A stretch of DNA of 64,000 bases from Mytilus californianus. Taxonomy: Eukaryota; Mollusca; Bivalvia; Mytilida; Mytilidae. The notes under the pieces were generated by a model. That model saw only the letters and a program-made list of their open reading frames with translations. It did no database searches and was not told where the DNA came from. Every line of letters begins with the position of its first letter. Position 1 is the first letter of the stretch. This document shows positions 12,201 to 24,200 of the stretch, piece by piece. A program made the position numbers and the translations under genes. The stretch is taken from the NCBI RefSeq assembly GCF_021869535.1, contig NW_026262712.1:110171640-110235639 (forward strand), written 5' to 3'.

Positions 12201-15200
12201 ACAATTTTTACAGGGAACCTTAATATTGTTTAAGTCAGAGAGGTTTTAAACGTTCTGAAAGGCCTTAAATATCGCCTACCATCGAAAATAAATCTAAATT
12301 TTGCCACGGTTTTAAAGATGCTATTTCATGATGTATTTGTGTGTCTGTTTGAATTTTTAGTCAGTTGTGTTGTATGTCTGTGAAAGAGAGGCGAAAGATA
12401 CCAAAGGGACATTCTAACTCATGAGTAGAAATAAAACTGACAACGCCATGATATAAAACGTAAAAATCCGAAATACAAATTACAGTGAACAAAACACAAC
12501 ATAGAAAGCTAAAGACTGAGTAACACGAACCCCATCAAAAACCGTGGTTTTCTTAGGTGCTTCGGAACGGTAGGCAGATCCTGCTCCACATGTGATACCC
12601 GTAATAAATACGTTGATAATTTATATGATGTTTGTTTACACAGTTTTTGCTGCTGGATCCCAGTTATTATCACATTACCTATTATGTCTGTTTTGGTTGC
12701 TCACCCAATTTTTTAATATAACGGAAATATATGCAAAAATCATACAAGTGCGAGGTTTTAGCTAGGTGTAAAATCAGGTCTAAATAACCGTTTTCTTTGG
12801 AAAATACCTGTACCAAGTAAGAAATATGACTGTTGTTTTCGACGCGTTCCGTTGGTTGAAAACGTGTGATTTTGTCAGATTTTATGGACTTTCCCATTTT
12901 GAATTTACCTTGAAGTTCGGTATTTTTGTTTTTGAAAAAAAATAATATAAGGCCACTTCAAACTCATCACTTGTTCTACGAACTATCATGTAAAACAAAA
13001 GGAGCTAATGAGCAGAATTTTTACTTTATGTTTTTCCTTAAAGACTATTTTAGTAAGAAATATCTAAAAGTAGGTGAGATAAAGGCATATCATAAACTTT
13101 TTCTTCAAAATATTTGTTTTTAGGAACGCTAAATATTTTGTAACACCAACATAATTGTAGTTTTCTATGAATTGTTGTGCGAGCGTTGACATTTTAAGAA
13201 TGCAATTTGAAACAAAAGAAGTAAAAATAACAAACATACCGAACTCCACGGGCAATTCGTTTATAAAATGGCAAAATCAAAAGGTCAAACACATTCAACG
13301 AATGGAAAACATATATCATATTTCTGACTTGGCACAGGCATTTCCTTATGTAGAAAATGGTGGATTAAACCTGGTTTAATAGCTACTAATAACTAAACCT
13401 CTCACTTGTATGACAGTCGCATAGAATTCCAATATACCTAATGTACTAGGAAAACGTGTAGTGTTAGTAAAAACAAACAAGACCGAAAACAATGTAAGGA
13501 TGGTATGACTTAAATACTACATGGAAGTTACTAAAACTGGATTTATAATTTTCTCTACATTCAGTCTTGTGCTCTCTGCCAAATACAAATATTTGTCAGA
13601 TATCAAAATTTATCAATAATATAGCAAACCAAAATATCATAAAGAGGAGTTTTCTAAATTGAATAAATGGATTTTTAGAAAAAAAATATGCTTTTCTCCT
13701 TGAATCCATTTAAAAACCTTTTTCAGAAATGAACACGACCAGTTGGTTCTTAAGCCATAGTAGTTTTTTTCTTTATTGTTTTATCATAAATCGGCGTTGG
13801 TTTTCATTAGATTGATGAATAGAAACCATAGATCGAAACAACTCTGGTTGATAATTTTACTTTTGAGGTATATGTTTCCATTTTAAAGTCCAATATACTT
13901 TTGGATTGTTTGGCGAAGTTTGTGAGAATCTTTAAAGTCAAGAAACTATTCTGATTGTTTGATTCGGGAGTTTTTATTTTGCAGAGGTTGAGAGATGTTT
14001 GTCTTTCTGGTATCATATGTACAGTTATACGGCTTCACATATGGGGACATTGAATGTTTTCATGACAGACGATAGTGGATCCAATTTATTGTTCACAAAA
14101 GTTGGCAATCAAGGCAACATCTGGAAGCAAGAAAAAATAAATATACCTGCTGTAGATAATTTGCAGGTTAGTAAAGCTTAGCTGATTTAGTTTCTTCTGT
14201 GGGAACATTTTTATACGAAATGATGAGTATATTCAAAATTTTGAAAATTTTTTACAGTAATGTTTTTGAGCATGAAAATGATCTATTCTCCGTATGTTGC
14301 TTTTGTACATAAACCATAATCAGATAGAATTATTATTCAACAATTTAACCAAAGCATGCAATACCATGAAATCAAAACTTATTATTACCTTATTTCTATT
14401 TGTTGGATTTCGAAACGTACATTGTATGTCCTTAAATGATATAATCGGAAAATGTCTAGGAGAGTGTTCAATCAGACAAACGATACATATTCCTAAAGAC
14501 ATGACATTAATGAAAACCACAACAGGTTGCCTCATGGAATCCCTTCTATACATGCATTTCGAATCACCATTTGTTGGGGGTAATTTTGGGCAATGTTGGA
14601 GCATACGTATTTGATTAGAAAGATCACTACACCTTGTATGTATGTAGTATGTTGGCTTAATTTCGACTTTAAGGATGTTCGTTCCTCTAGGTTTTGAATT
14701 TTTTGCCAGATATTCGGAATCCTCTGGTTTTATCACTGTAGTGCCATTAAATATTTTGCCCGGAAACCCCTATTTTCTTTTTATAATTTTATTACATATA
14801 GTTTAAAAAGCCATATTTGAAAATCTTTTAAAATCCTTGTTATGTTTTCATAGTTTTTGAAAGAAAAAAGGTGTCAATGTTAAATGTATGAAAAATCACT
14901 TCCCGCCAAATTTGCAATGGCTTATATCTCAAAAACAAAGCACATGGACGTACCCTTCAATTTATTCTGCTTTTTAGTTCTTTTATTCATATACTTTCAA
15001 TTATAACAGTCTTATAAAATTCTCAGTTTTATTATAAAAATCTTGTTAGCGAACATCCTTGAATACAAATTTGATTTAAATTAAATTGACATTTCCCAAT
15101 ATAAGCATGTGATATGATTAATAATTCTATTTTTCATCTGTTGATTTGTTGTGTAGTTACATTTTTCTCTCTCTTTATTTTCAGTATTGGAATTAAACGT

Positions 15201-18200
15201 ATAAGATTATTCGTATCATTAATATTAAGTTATCAGGCATATATCTATCTTTCATATTGTTGTGTGTGTCATTTTGTACATGTAACAGAATTATGTCTAA
15301 TTAAAAAAATAAATTGAAGTCTCACAAAACAATAAATGCACTTTCTGTAAGGACTCGATAGAAACTATAGAACACATATTCTGGACATGTCTAAAAGTAT
15401 TTGGTGTTTGGGAAGAACTTAATAAATGGATATATTCAAAAGTCCAAATTGAACTACCACTTAATTTAGATATAATCTTATTTGGGATATTAGAAAAAAC
15501 AGAAAAAAAAAATACATAAGAAACCTCATAATATTATTATCTAAATATTATATATACAAAACAAAAATGCAATGTGGACAAGTAAATATTGTAGCCTTAA
15601 AAAATTATCTTAAAGAAAATTTGTTTATTGAAAAAATAATATTTATAAAAATAAACCATTGCAAAGAGCGTACTCCTGCTGGAACCCCTGGCCCCAACTA
15701 ATAGACTGACTATACAAGTAAACTTTTACGTAATAAATATATCTACCCAGGTTAGGTTTATCTTTTTTTTTTACCATTATTATTATTTTTAAGTTTGTCA
15801 AATGATTCAAAATATCAACTATATGTACTTGTCTCAATTTTGCTGATGTACTATGGACTTACTTATTATGATGAGTTATGTATGTAGCTTTTGCCAATAA
15901 ACACATTACAAAAAAAAAAAAAATATGTCTATTGTTTTCCTAGATTAAATTTGAATCAATAACTGGAGATACTACCTGGATGTCTGATATGGCTGTTGAT
16001 GACATTTGGTTGATTCCCGGCACCTGTGGTTAGTATGGCACGAATAAGAAAGTGAAAATCTACTTCGATAAATAAATGCTGAAAAAAATGTTGGAAAAAA
16101 AGTTTATTAACACTTCTTACAAGGAAAGACTGAAAGTAAAGTTATCGAAACAAAACACATATTTCGCGTATGAACTCAGCAGATAGAAGCTTTAGTCATT
16201 CAGTTTGTATCGTCAGCTTTTTCTTAAAATTACAAAGTAAATTAACTAACTAGTGATTAAAAGGAGTGAGTTAAGCCTTTAGTTGAGGTGGTCAAAATTT
16301 AATAAATATGTATACTATAGGAGCTACGTTCGTTTTGCCTATGTAGACGTGCTTCTAGCATTCTAAATTATAATCAGATCACAGTGAGTGGTAACTTTAT
16401 TTTTTTTATCGAGAGATTAACTAAATATTGATAAAAGCTTTAATCAATGAACGTTTGTCATATTTGCTAAACAATGAATAATTTATAGTTGTAAAAATAT
16501 ATAAAACTATTTTGATAGCGAAACAGCGAATTATGAAACTAGTGATGCCAAATCAGACTAATGTGATATTTATGATTAACTATTATCCGACTTTTCATGA
16601 GTTTTATTTTATTAAAAAGTTCATAATAATTAAAATGTGATTTTTTTGCCAAAATTCTTATTTTGCAAATTTTGCAGGGAAATCACCTGCTATATGATGC
16701 AGCTTTTGTAAAAGCATATTAAATAACATGACGACATGTCTATCTTCGTTGTTTTCTGGTAATCAATTATTCAATTTTGAATTAAAAATACTTGAAAATT
16801 GAAGAACGCACTCCTTTGTTTACAATTATCATGGTGCCAATGAAATAGGATATTTCCACTATGTATATAACTGATTATTTTTTAATTTATTTTTTCTGTA
16901 AAGTCATTACATATAGTAAAAATGATGGCCCTAATAAAGATTCAGAATTATCTTAGTAATTCAATATTCGAAAAATTTATTCAATTTAAAGAACTTTTTA
17001 TATGGAATTAAACTTCGCATGTACACTTGGTTCTTGTATTAGATTTCAATAAACTTGGACATTTTATTTTAAGATTAAGAAAACATGAAATTTATGGAAG
17101 ACCGAAAAATATTCGCGATGATTGACTCTTTTTTATGAAAACTTATACTATTTCAGTAATGGAAATGTTTGATGCCAGTTACCGTGTGCATGACATGTTG
17201 TTCTGAAATCTTCATCAGGATCACCATTAGCCAAACTTTACAATTTTCGAAAGAAATTAACTCAAAAGGACTTTTTATACTGACCACCACATATCCCTAC
17301 TTTTATCATTTGATAAGAGAGTGAAAACCTTAGTTAAGTGGAATAAGATATCGTATTAACTGTAAATTACAGTTTAAATGTATCAATGAAATCGTACGAG
17401 CACCGAGGCACTTATTAACAACTCTGCATACGCATAGCTCAAACTTAACTTAATACAAACTATGATATATATTACACCTTCTATTGATATCACTAAATGA
17501 ATCAACAAAATACGAGACAGTGAAAATAGTTAAGATATGCAAGAGTTCATATTAATTGCACAAGCACGTAAATGTATAGGCAAATTTGACTTAACAGATA
17601 CTATAGCTACTGAAATAAACCTGTGTATACATGATTTGCAGAAAATCCTCTCGTACCTACTACAACAACGACGACAACAACTCCAACTACTACAACAACA
17701 ACTCCTACTACAACAACAACTCCAACTACTACAACAACTCCAACTACTACAACAACATCTCCAACTACTACAACAACTCCAACTACTACAACAACTCCAA
17801 CTACTACAACAACATCTCCAACAACGACGACTACTCAAACAAGTAAGCGAAAAAATTCCATTGTCAACTGTATTTGTTTGAACTCCTCTCATATCTTTAA
17901 TAAATGTACAATTGTGTCGCAGGTAGTAATACCGCTGCAGTCAGATTATTTAACAAAAATGCATATCGATCTGATGACTTAGGCCCTTTCCAACGGAGTT
18001 TTAAAGTTTAGTCTTGTGTTGTTCTGTTACATCATTGTTCAAGGTTAAGGGGAGGGTTTGGCGCCAGCAAACATGCATAATTCATTCTGTATGCGCCTAG
18101 CTCTAGTCAGTAGTCTGTAATTCAATGGTTGTCGTTTGTTGCTGTATATCATATTTGCTCTTTGTTTATTGTTGTTTACATAAATCAGTCCATTAATTTT

Positions 18201-21200
18201 CTCGTTTGAATTGTTTTACATTTGTCATATCGGGGCCTTTATATATCTTACTATACGGTATGGGTTTGTTCATTGTTGAAGGCCATGAGGTGACCTATAG
18301 CTGTTAACTTTTACGTCATTTGGTCTCTGGTGGAGAGTTGTCTCATTGGCAGTCATACAATACCTTCTTATTTCATATATCGTGTATTACAAAATGATTA
18401 ACGTACATTAACTTCTGCTAGAGAAATGTCATTATTTGCTATTTCTCTTATCATTGTACACAAATTGATATTTTCTGTCATAAAAGACAAAAACGTTCAT
18501 ATATTTAACACTGCTTATACGTGCTCGTGTGTGTAATTTCATAACGACTAATTGTTAAACAAGAATGTTCAATGTAACCCTCATGCAAATGAACAACTGT
18601 TCAGATGCGGATCCGGGATATTGAAAATGGAAAAAGGGGGATGGTGCGTTGACCCCCTAACTAGACGAATTCTGGGATGGAACAGGTAAAAAGTCTGAAT
18701 TGACCATAAATGTAGCTCCAACAGGGGGGCCGGGCACCTCGCTCCACCTTAATCCGCATCTGCTGTATAATACACACAATGATTGAGTTCTATTGTGCAT
18801 CTTCCACACGCGTGACCTATGTTTACACAAAGGTGTTGTTTCTTTTGGAATAGATGAAACAACAATTCGGATCTGAACTCGATTTTATTTTTTTAACATT
18901 TACATTCAATACAAGTCGGATCTTATCGATCAACAACAAAAAATCCAATTGTTCAAGGAACATTATACCCTCGTGAGAATAAGCGCAAGTAGCACCCTAT
19001 ATTCTGCGTTCCTACGCCTGTATAATTTTTGTTGTGGGTTTTTCCATTTGGCTCTAGTTTATGTCAAGGTATAATGTAACATATTATATTATCATTAATG
19101 GGTTGATTAAATCGAAGCCTGATCTAGATGTTACGGAACCCGAATAACAATCTTTGAAGGGGATTCACGTCTGATCTTGAAGTGATTCAGATCAGTCCTT
19201 TCAACTTGATTTCAATAAGTGTGAACAACCTTTAATACACTATTATATAGTATTCTTTTACGTGTACCTTTGTTTTGGGTGATATTATAACCGTAAGTGA
19301 TTAATTTTTATCATAGCGTTAAATTATCTTTTTTTTTATTATGTAATTAAATGATTTTGTTTCATTATATAGTTACTTGATTTTTTTATTATAGAGTTCG
19401 GTGATTTTTTTTTATTATAGAGTTCGGTGATTTTTTTATTATGAAGTTAGGTGATTTTTTTTATTATAGAGTTAGGTAATTTTTTATTATAGAGTTAGGT
19501 GATTTTTTTCATTATAATAAATAAAAGTTATTGTATTTCATTAAAGAGTAAAGTGATTTTTTTTATCTAGAGTTAATAGATTTTTTTATTAATAAAAGTT
19601 AAGATACGATATTGTTTTTATTATAGAGTTTATTAAATTTATATTACAGAGTTAACTCAATTTTTGTATCATTAAGTTAAGTCATATGTTTAATTATAGA
19701 GTTAAGTGACTTTTTAACATAGAGTTATGTAATTTTTCTATTATAGAGTTAACTGATTTTTTAACAGAGTTTTATTCAATATATTTTATTTCATTTTTTT
19801 TTCTACTGATCTTGTTTAAAAAAATTAATTTGAGTATTACAAAAAAATGTTAAACCACTCGTTATAAAAAAGTGTCTTTCCAAACTAAACACCATCAACA
19901 GCGGTTGTATTTAGTTACATATTAGTCATGTATGACGTTTCAATAACTTGGTTTTGTTGGCATATCTATGATGGTATCTAGAAAAATGGTAAATAAGAAA
20001 CATGGTATCGCCACTTGTCAACTACAGCTAGAAGACTGCATATTGACCTTTCTCTTATGATTGATGAATGTTATCTATTTCTTGTACGAAGAGATATTTC
20101 TCAGGAAAAAGTAATACGAAAAATGTGTTAATTTGATTGAACTATCTAGCATCCTGAAACGATGTTGCAACATAACCATTGGCTATTCGTTGGGTCATTG
20201 ACGACTTCAAAATATCAAAACGATGTACATTTCCTCCATGGCAAGAAAGATATGTGAATTCTTCAATAATATACAAAAAACTTTTCACCTAAATATATTA
20301 TTTTTATCAACTTTTATTACATTCTGAAGCTTACACAAAGTTTTTAAATGTCTGATGATAAAGTTTGACACCGGAACAGGACATATGACGTCATACTGGC
20401 ATGTGCAAAAGACTAGATCAACGAGTCGCGGACTTTAGAGAATGTTTACGTAAGGAAAATAGGTTTAACAACTCGTGATATTTGAATATTGCTTGATATC
20501 AACTCTCGTTATTAAATTTAGATAGTAATAATAAACTCACCGAAGGCTCGTTCATTATTATGTATAGTGAAATTAAATTACTCGAGTTGATATTAAGCGG
20601 TATCCAACTCCTACTCGTTATGATGTTCAATAAGTACGAAGACATGTTGACAATAACAAACTATATTTATTCACCCTCTATACAGGAGAATATCATAATA
20701 CATAACAATAATGTCCAGATCGAATCCGGTTAGGATATGTCAATATTACGATATGTGACATCCCCCTTTTTCTAAAATATGAAATGAAATGATTTAATGA
20801 ATAAATGAATTTGAGTATTACCCAGTTGAAATTAATACTGAAATAGTTTTTGACTTAAAATTAATACTGACTAGATTAAAGTCTCTTTTCCAATTTAACT
20901 TAAAGTCTATATATTGTCTTTTCTGAAAACTAACTAAAACTAACTAAATGCTTCCTAGCAACTACTTGACAGTTCAATAAAATTATTTTACATAGTCATT
21001 TAATTTAGTTGGCACTTTTACTGTTCTTCCAGATCTTGTTACGGGTGGCTTAGATGGTTCAATACTTTCATTTTCCTCGGACGCAACGGATTCATTGTGG
21101 TCTAATGTTTGTGAAGTGTTACAGGCAGTTGAAGTTTTACGGACGGTTGTATTGTGATTGTTCTTGTAATGTTCGTTTTCAACTGTGTTTTCACTGTTAG

Positions 21201-24200
21201 CTGTTGGTCTTATATGCCTACGATTTCTTCTGTAACGCCTGCCATCTGACGTTTGTACTACATAGGTACGAGGAGTGTGGTGTTTTTGCATAGTTTTTCC
21301 TGCTTTCCATTTTCCCTCTGTGTACATAGCAACAGAGTCTCCTTGTTTTAGCTGTTTCAATTCAGGTCCACAATGTTTATCATAGTTGGTTTTTTATTTT
21401 CCTTTGGCGAGTTTCGAGTTTTTTTGAGAATTTCACGATTGTTGATGTTTTGCGGCATCATTAGCGGTAATGAAGTAGGTAGGGATGTTTTAATCTCCAA
21501 TTTAGGAACAATTGTGCTGGCGAAAGATCAATGTCCAACGGTGTGTTTCGATAGTCTAAAAGAGCTTTGTGCGGATCCTTCGATTTTATAATTAGCTTCT
21601 TGACGGTTTGAACACTTCTTTCTGCTTGTCCATTTGATTGAGCAAAGTGTGGGCTGCTCGTTGTATGTTTAAATCCATATTCGGTAGCAAATCTTTTGAA
21701 TTCTAATGAAAAAACTGAGGACCATTGTCAGAAACTAATTCGTCAATATATCCAAATCTTGACATTAGTCCTTTTAAATAATCAATTGTGTTTTTGCTAG
21801 TTTCATTGTCCAGTTTCATAACTTCCGGCCATTTTGAGTAGTAGTCAACTACTAATAGATAGTGTTGTTTTTGATATTCAAATAAGTCGGCAGCAAATTT
21901 TGACCAGGGTCGCTCTGGTATTTCCGGCATTAACATCGGTTCCTTTACATTAAGAGACTGATGTTGAGCGCAAAGTCCACATGATTTAAATTTATCCTCG
22001 ATGTCTTGTCCCATGCCGATCCAGAAAAGTACATCACGTGCACGGCTTTTGCACTGTACGATCCCAAGATGTGATTCGTGTATTTTGTCCAACATTTCAT
22101 TTTGTAGCGCTTTTGGTACAATTGCTTTGTTTGACCTCTACAATAGTCCATCGATGACTGATAGTTCATCACGGAAAGTCCAATATGGCCTCAAAGAGTG
22201 TAAAAGTTCAGATTTTTCATTTGGCCATCCATCAAATATGACATCTTGTAATTCCTGAAGGTGCTCATCATTTGCATTTTCCTTCTGAAATTTAGCATAC
22301 ATTTCTGGTGCAATTGGCATGTGTGATATCAAATGAATGTCATCCACGTGTAAGTCAGGTACTAATACTTCCTTTGTTTCCTTTAGGAACGATCTACTGA
22401 GATGATCTGCTAGATACATCTCTTTACCTGGTTTGTAATCAACTTTAAGATCATACTTTTCTAATGCAAATAATAGTATCTGTAATCTAGGCGGTGTTTG
22501 GTGGAGCGGTTTCAGGAAGATTGATTGGAGCGGTTTATTGTCTGTCTCTATTTGAACTCGGCGGCCATATACATACTCATGGAATTTATTACATCCATAA
22601 ACAATTGCAAGAGTTTCTTTCTCGATCTGCGGATATCGTTGTTGTGTTTGAGTAAGAGCACGTGAGGCATACGCAACTGGTTTCTGATTTTGTATCAGTA
22701 CAGCTCCAAGTCCTTTCGAACTAGCATCAACACTGAGTGTAAGCGGTTTGTTTGGATTGTAGTATTGAAGCAGTGGTGCATTTGTTGCCAATTCTTTCAA
22801 CTTCTGAAAGCTAGTTTCTTGTTTTTCATCCCAGTGCCATATTGTGTTTTTCTCTAAGAGTGTTCTTAACGGTGGGTGCACTGACTGTTGACATATTTGG
22901 CATAAACTTGCCAAGATACTGAATAAAACCCATGAAGGTTTGCAGATCCTTGACGCACTCCGGTTTTGACATTTTATTGACTGCACGTATTTTTTCTGGG
23001 TCCTGTTTCACGCCTTCACTTGTTAGACGGCGTCCAACGTATGTTACTTCCAGTTTGCTGATTTCGCATTTTCCGGCACTGAGTTTCAAGTTGTATTCTC
23101 GCGCTCTGTCTAGAACCTGTTTAAGACGCATATCATATTCTTTTTGGTCTGATCCCCAAATAAGAATGTCGTCGATAATCGCTTCTGCTCCTTCTATGTA
23201 GGATACCATTTCAGACACAATTTTCTGGAATACTTCCGATGCTGAATTTATTCCAAAAGGTAAACGAGCAAATCTATAGCGTCCACATGGTGTATTAAAT
23301 GTGCATAGCTTTGAGCTAGGTTCGTCTAGTTGAATATGCCAAAATCCACTGGTGGCATCCAGTTTACTAAAGACTTTAGCGTTCGGCATTTACGAGATAA
23401 CGTCTTCTATGGTTTTTAACGGATAATGTCCACGTAATATTGCCTTGTTTAGATCACGTGGATCAATGCAGATTCGAATTTTGCCGTTTGGTTTAATGAC
23501 AGTAACCATTGAGTTGACCCATTGTGTAGGTTCTTGCTGTTTGAAGATTACACCAATGTCCTCCATACGATCAAGTTCAGCTTTGACTTTGTCTTTGATA
23601 GCTATGGGTATCTTACGCGGTGCGTGTACAACTGGTGCTACGGTTTTGTTGATACGTATCTTATGTGTTCCTGGTAGACACCCTAGGCCTGTGAACAAAT
23701 CTCCATATTGTTGTCCCAGTTTTTCTGGTAAAAATGGTTTTGTCGTTTCTTGCGGATTGCTGGTCTGAGTGATTGAATGTATGCGCTTTAGGAGTTTCAT
23801 CGCTTCGCATGTTTTGGCACCTATGACGGATTGTACATTACGATCTACAATGTGAAATTTCACGGCATGATCCTGGCATTTATAACTACACCTAAGATTG
23901 ATTACTCCGACAGTGTCAATGATGTGTCCTGAGTATGAACGGAGTGGTGAAACTTGTTTTGTGATGATAGGATGCGAGCAAATGGTTTTCAGTTTGTGAA
24001 GGGAAATTACGTTGCACTTTTCACCTGTGTCTAGCTGAAAGTTAACTGGTACGTCGTTGACGTTGATTGTTTCGGTCCATTCATCGGTATTCAATTCTGA
24101 ATCATCAATTGTAGCAACAAAAAGTTCATCATCATCAGATTCACTGCATATGTCTAAAGTGTGCATTTTCTTTGATGATTTGTTTGATGACAGACATACG

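Larger units (their letters stand above)
8597..13984 (+). other. Intron 7, repeat-dense
   Basis: A 5.4-kb intron. It contains a TTAA-flanked element (9277-10038), a SINE (10205-10372), a foldback joined to a solitary satellite-type element (10329-10855), and interspersed repeats at 12380-12611, 12748-12930 and 13207-13440. Stretches 8597-9272, 10860-12370 and 13450-13984 show nothing I recognise. Confidence 0.7.
14167..15943 (+). other. Intron 8
   Basis: It contains a short open frame with a signal-peptide-like start (14366-14614), the TTAA-flanked element 14673-15058, and a LINE 3' end (15328-15923) that reaches almost to exon 9. Confidence 0.7.

Noticed and set aside
14320-14736. 138-residue reverse-strand frame in intron 8
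   Set aside because: It has no recognisable domain and runs into the TTAA-flanked element; probably chance.
17530-17892. Ser/Cys-rich reverse frame and Gln/Leu-rich or Asn/Tyr-rich forward frames over the Thr-rich exon
   Set aside because: The splice sites and phases of exons 9, 10 and 11 require the Thr/Pro frame; the others are shadows of the trinucleotide repeat.
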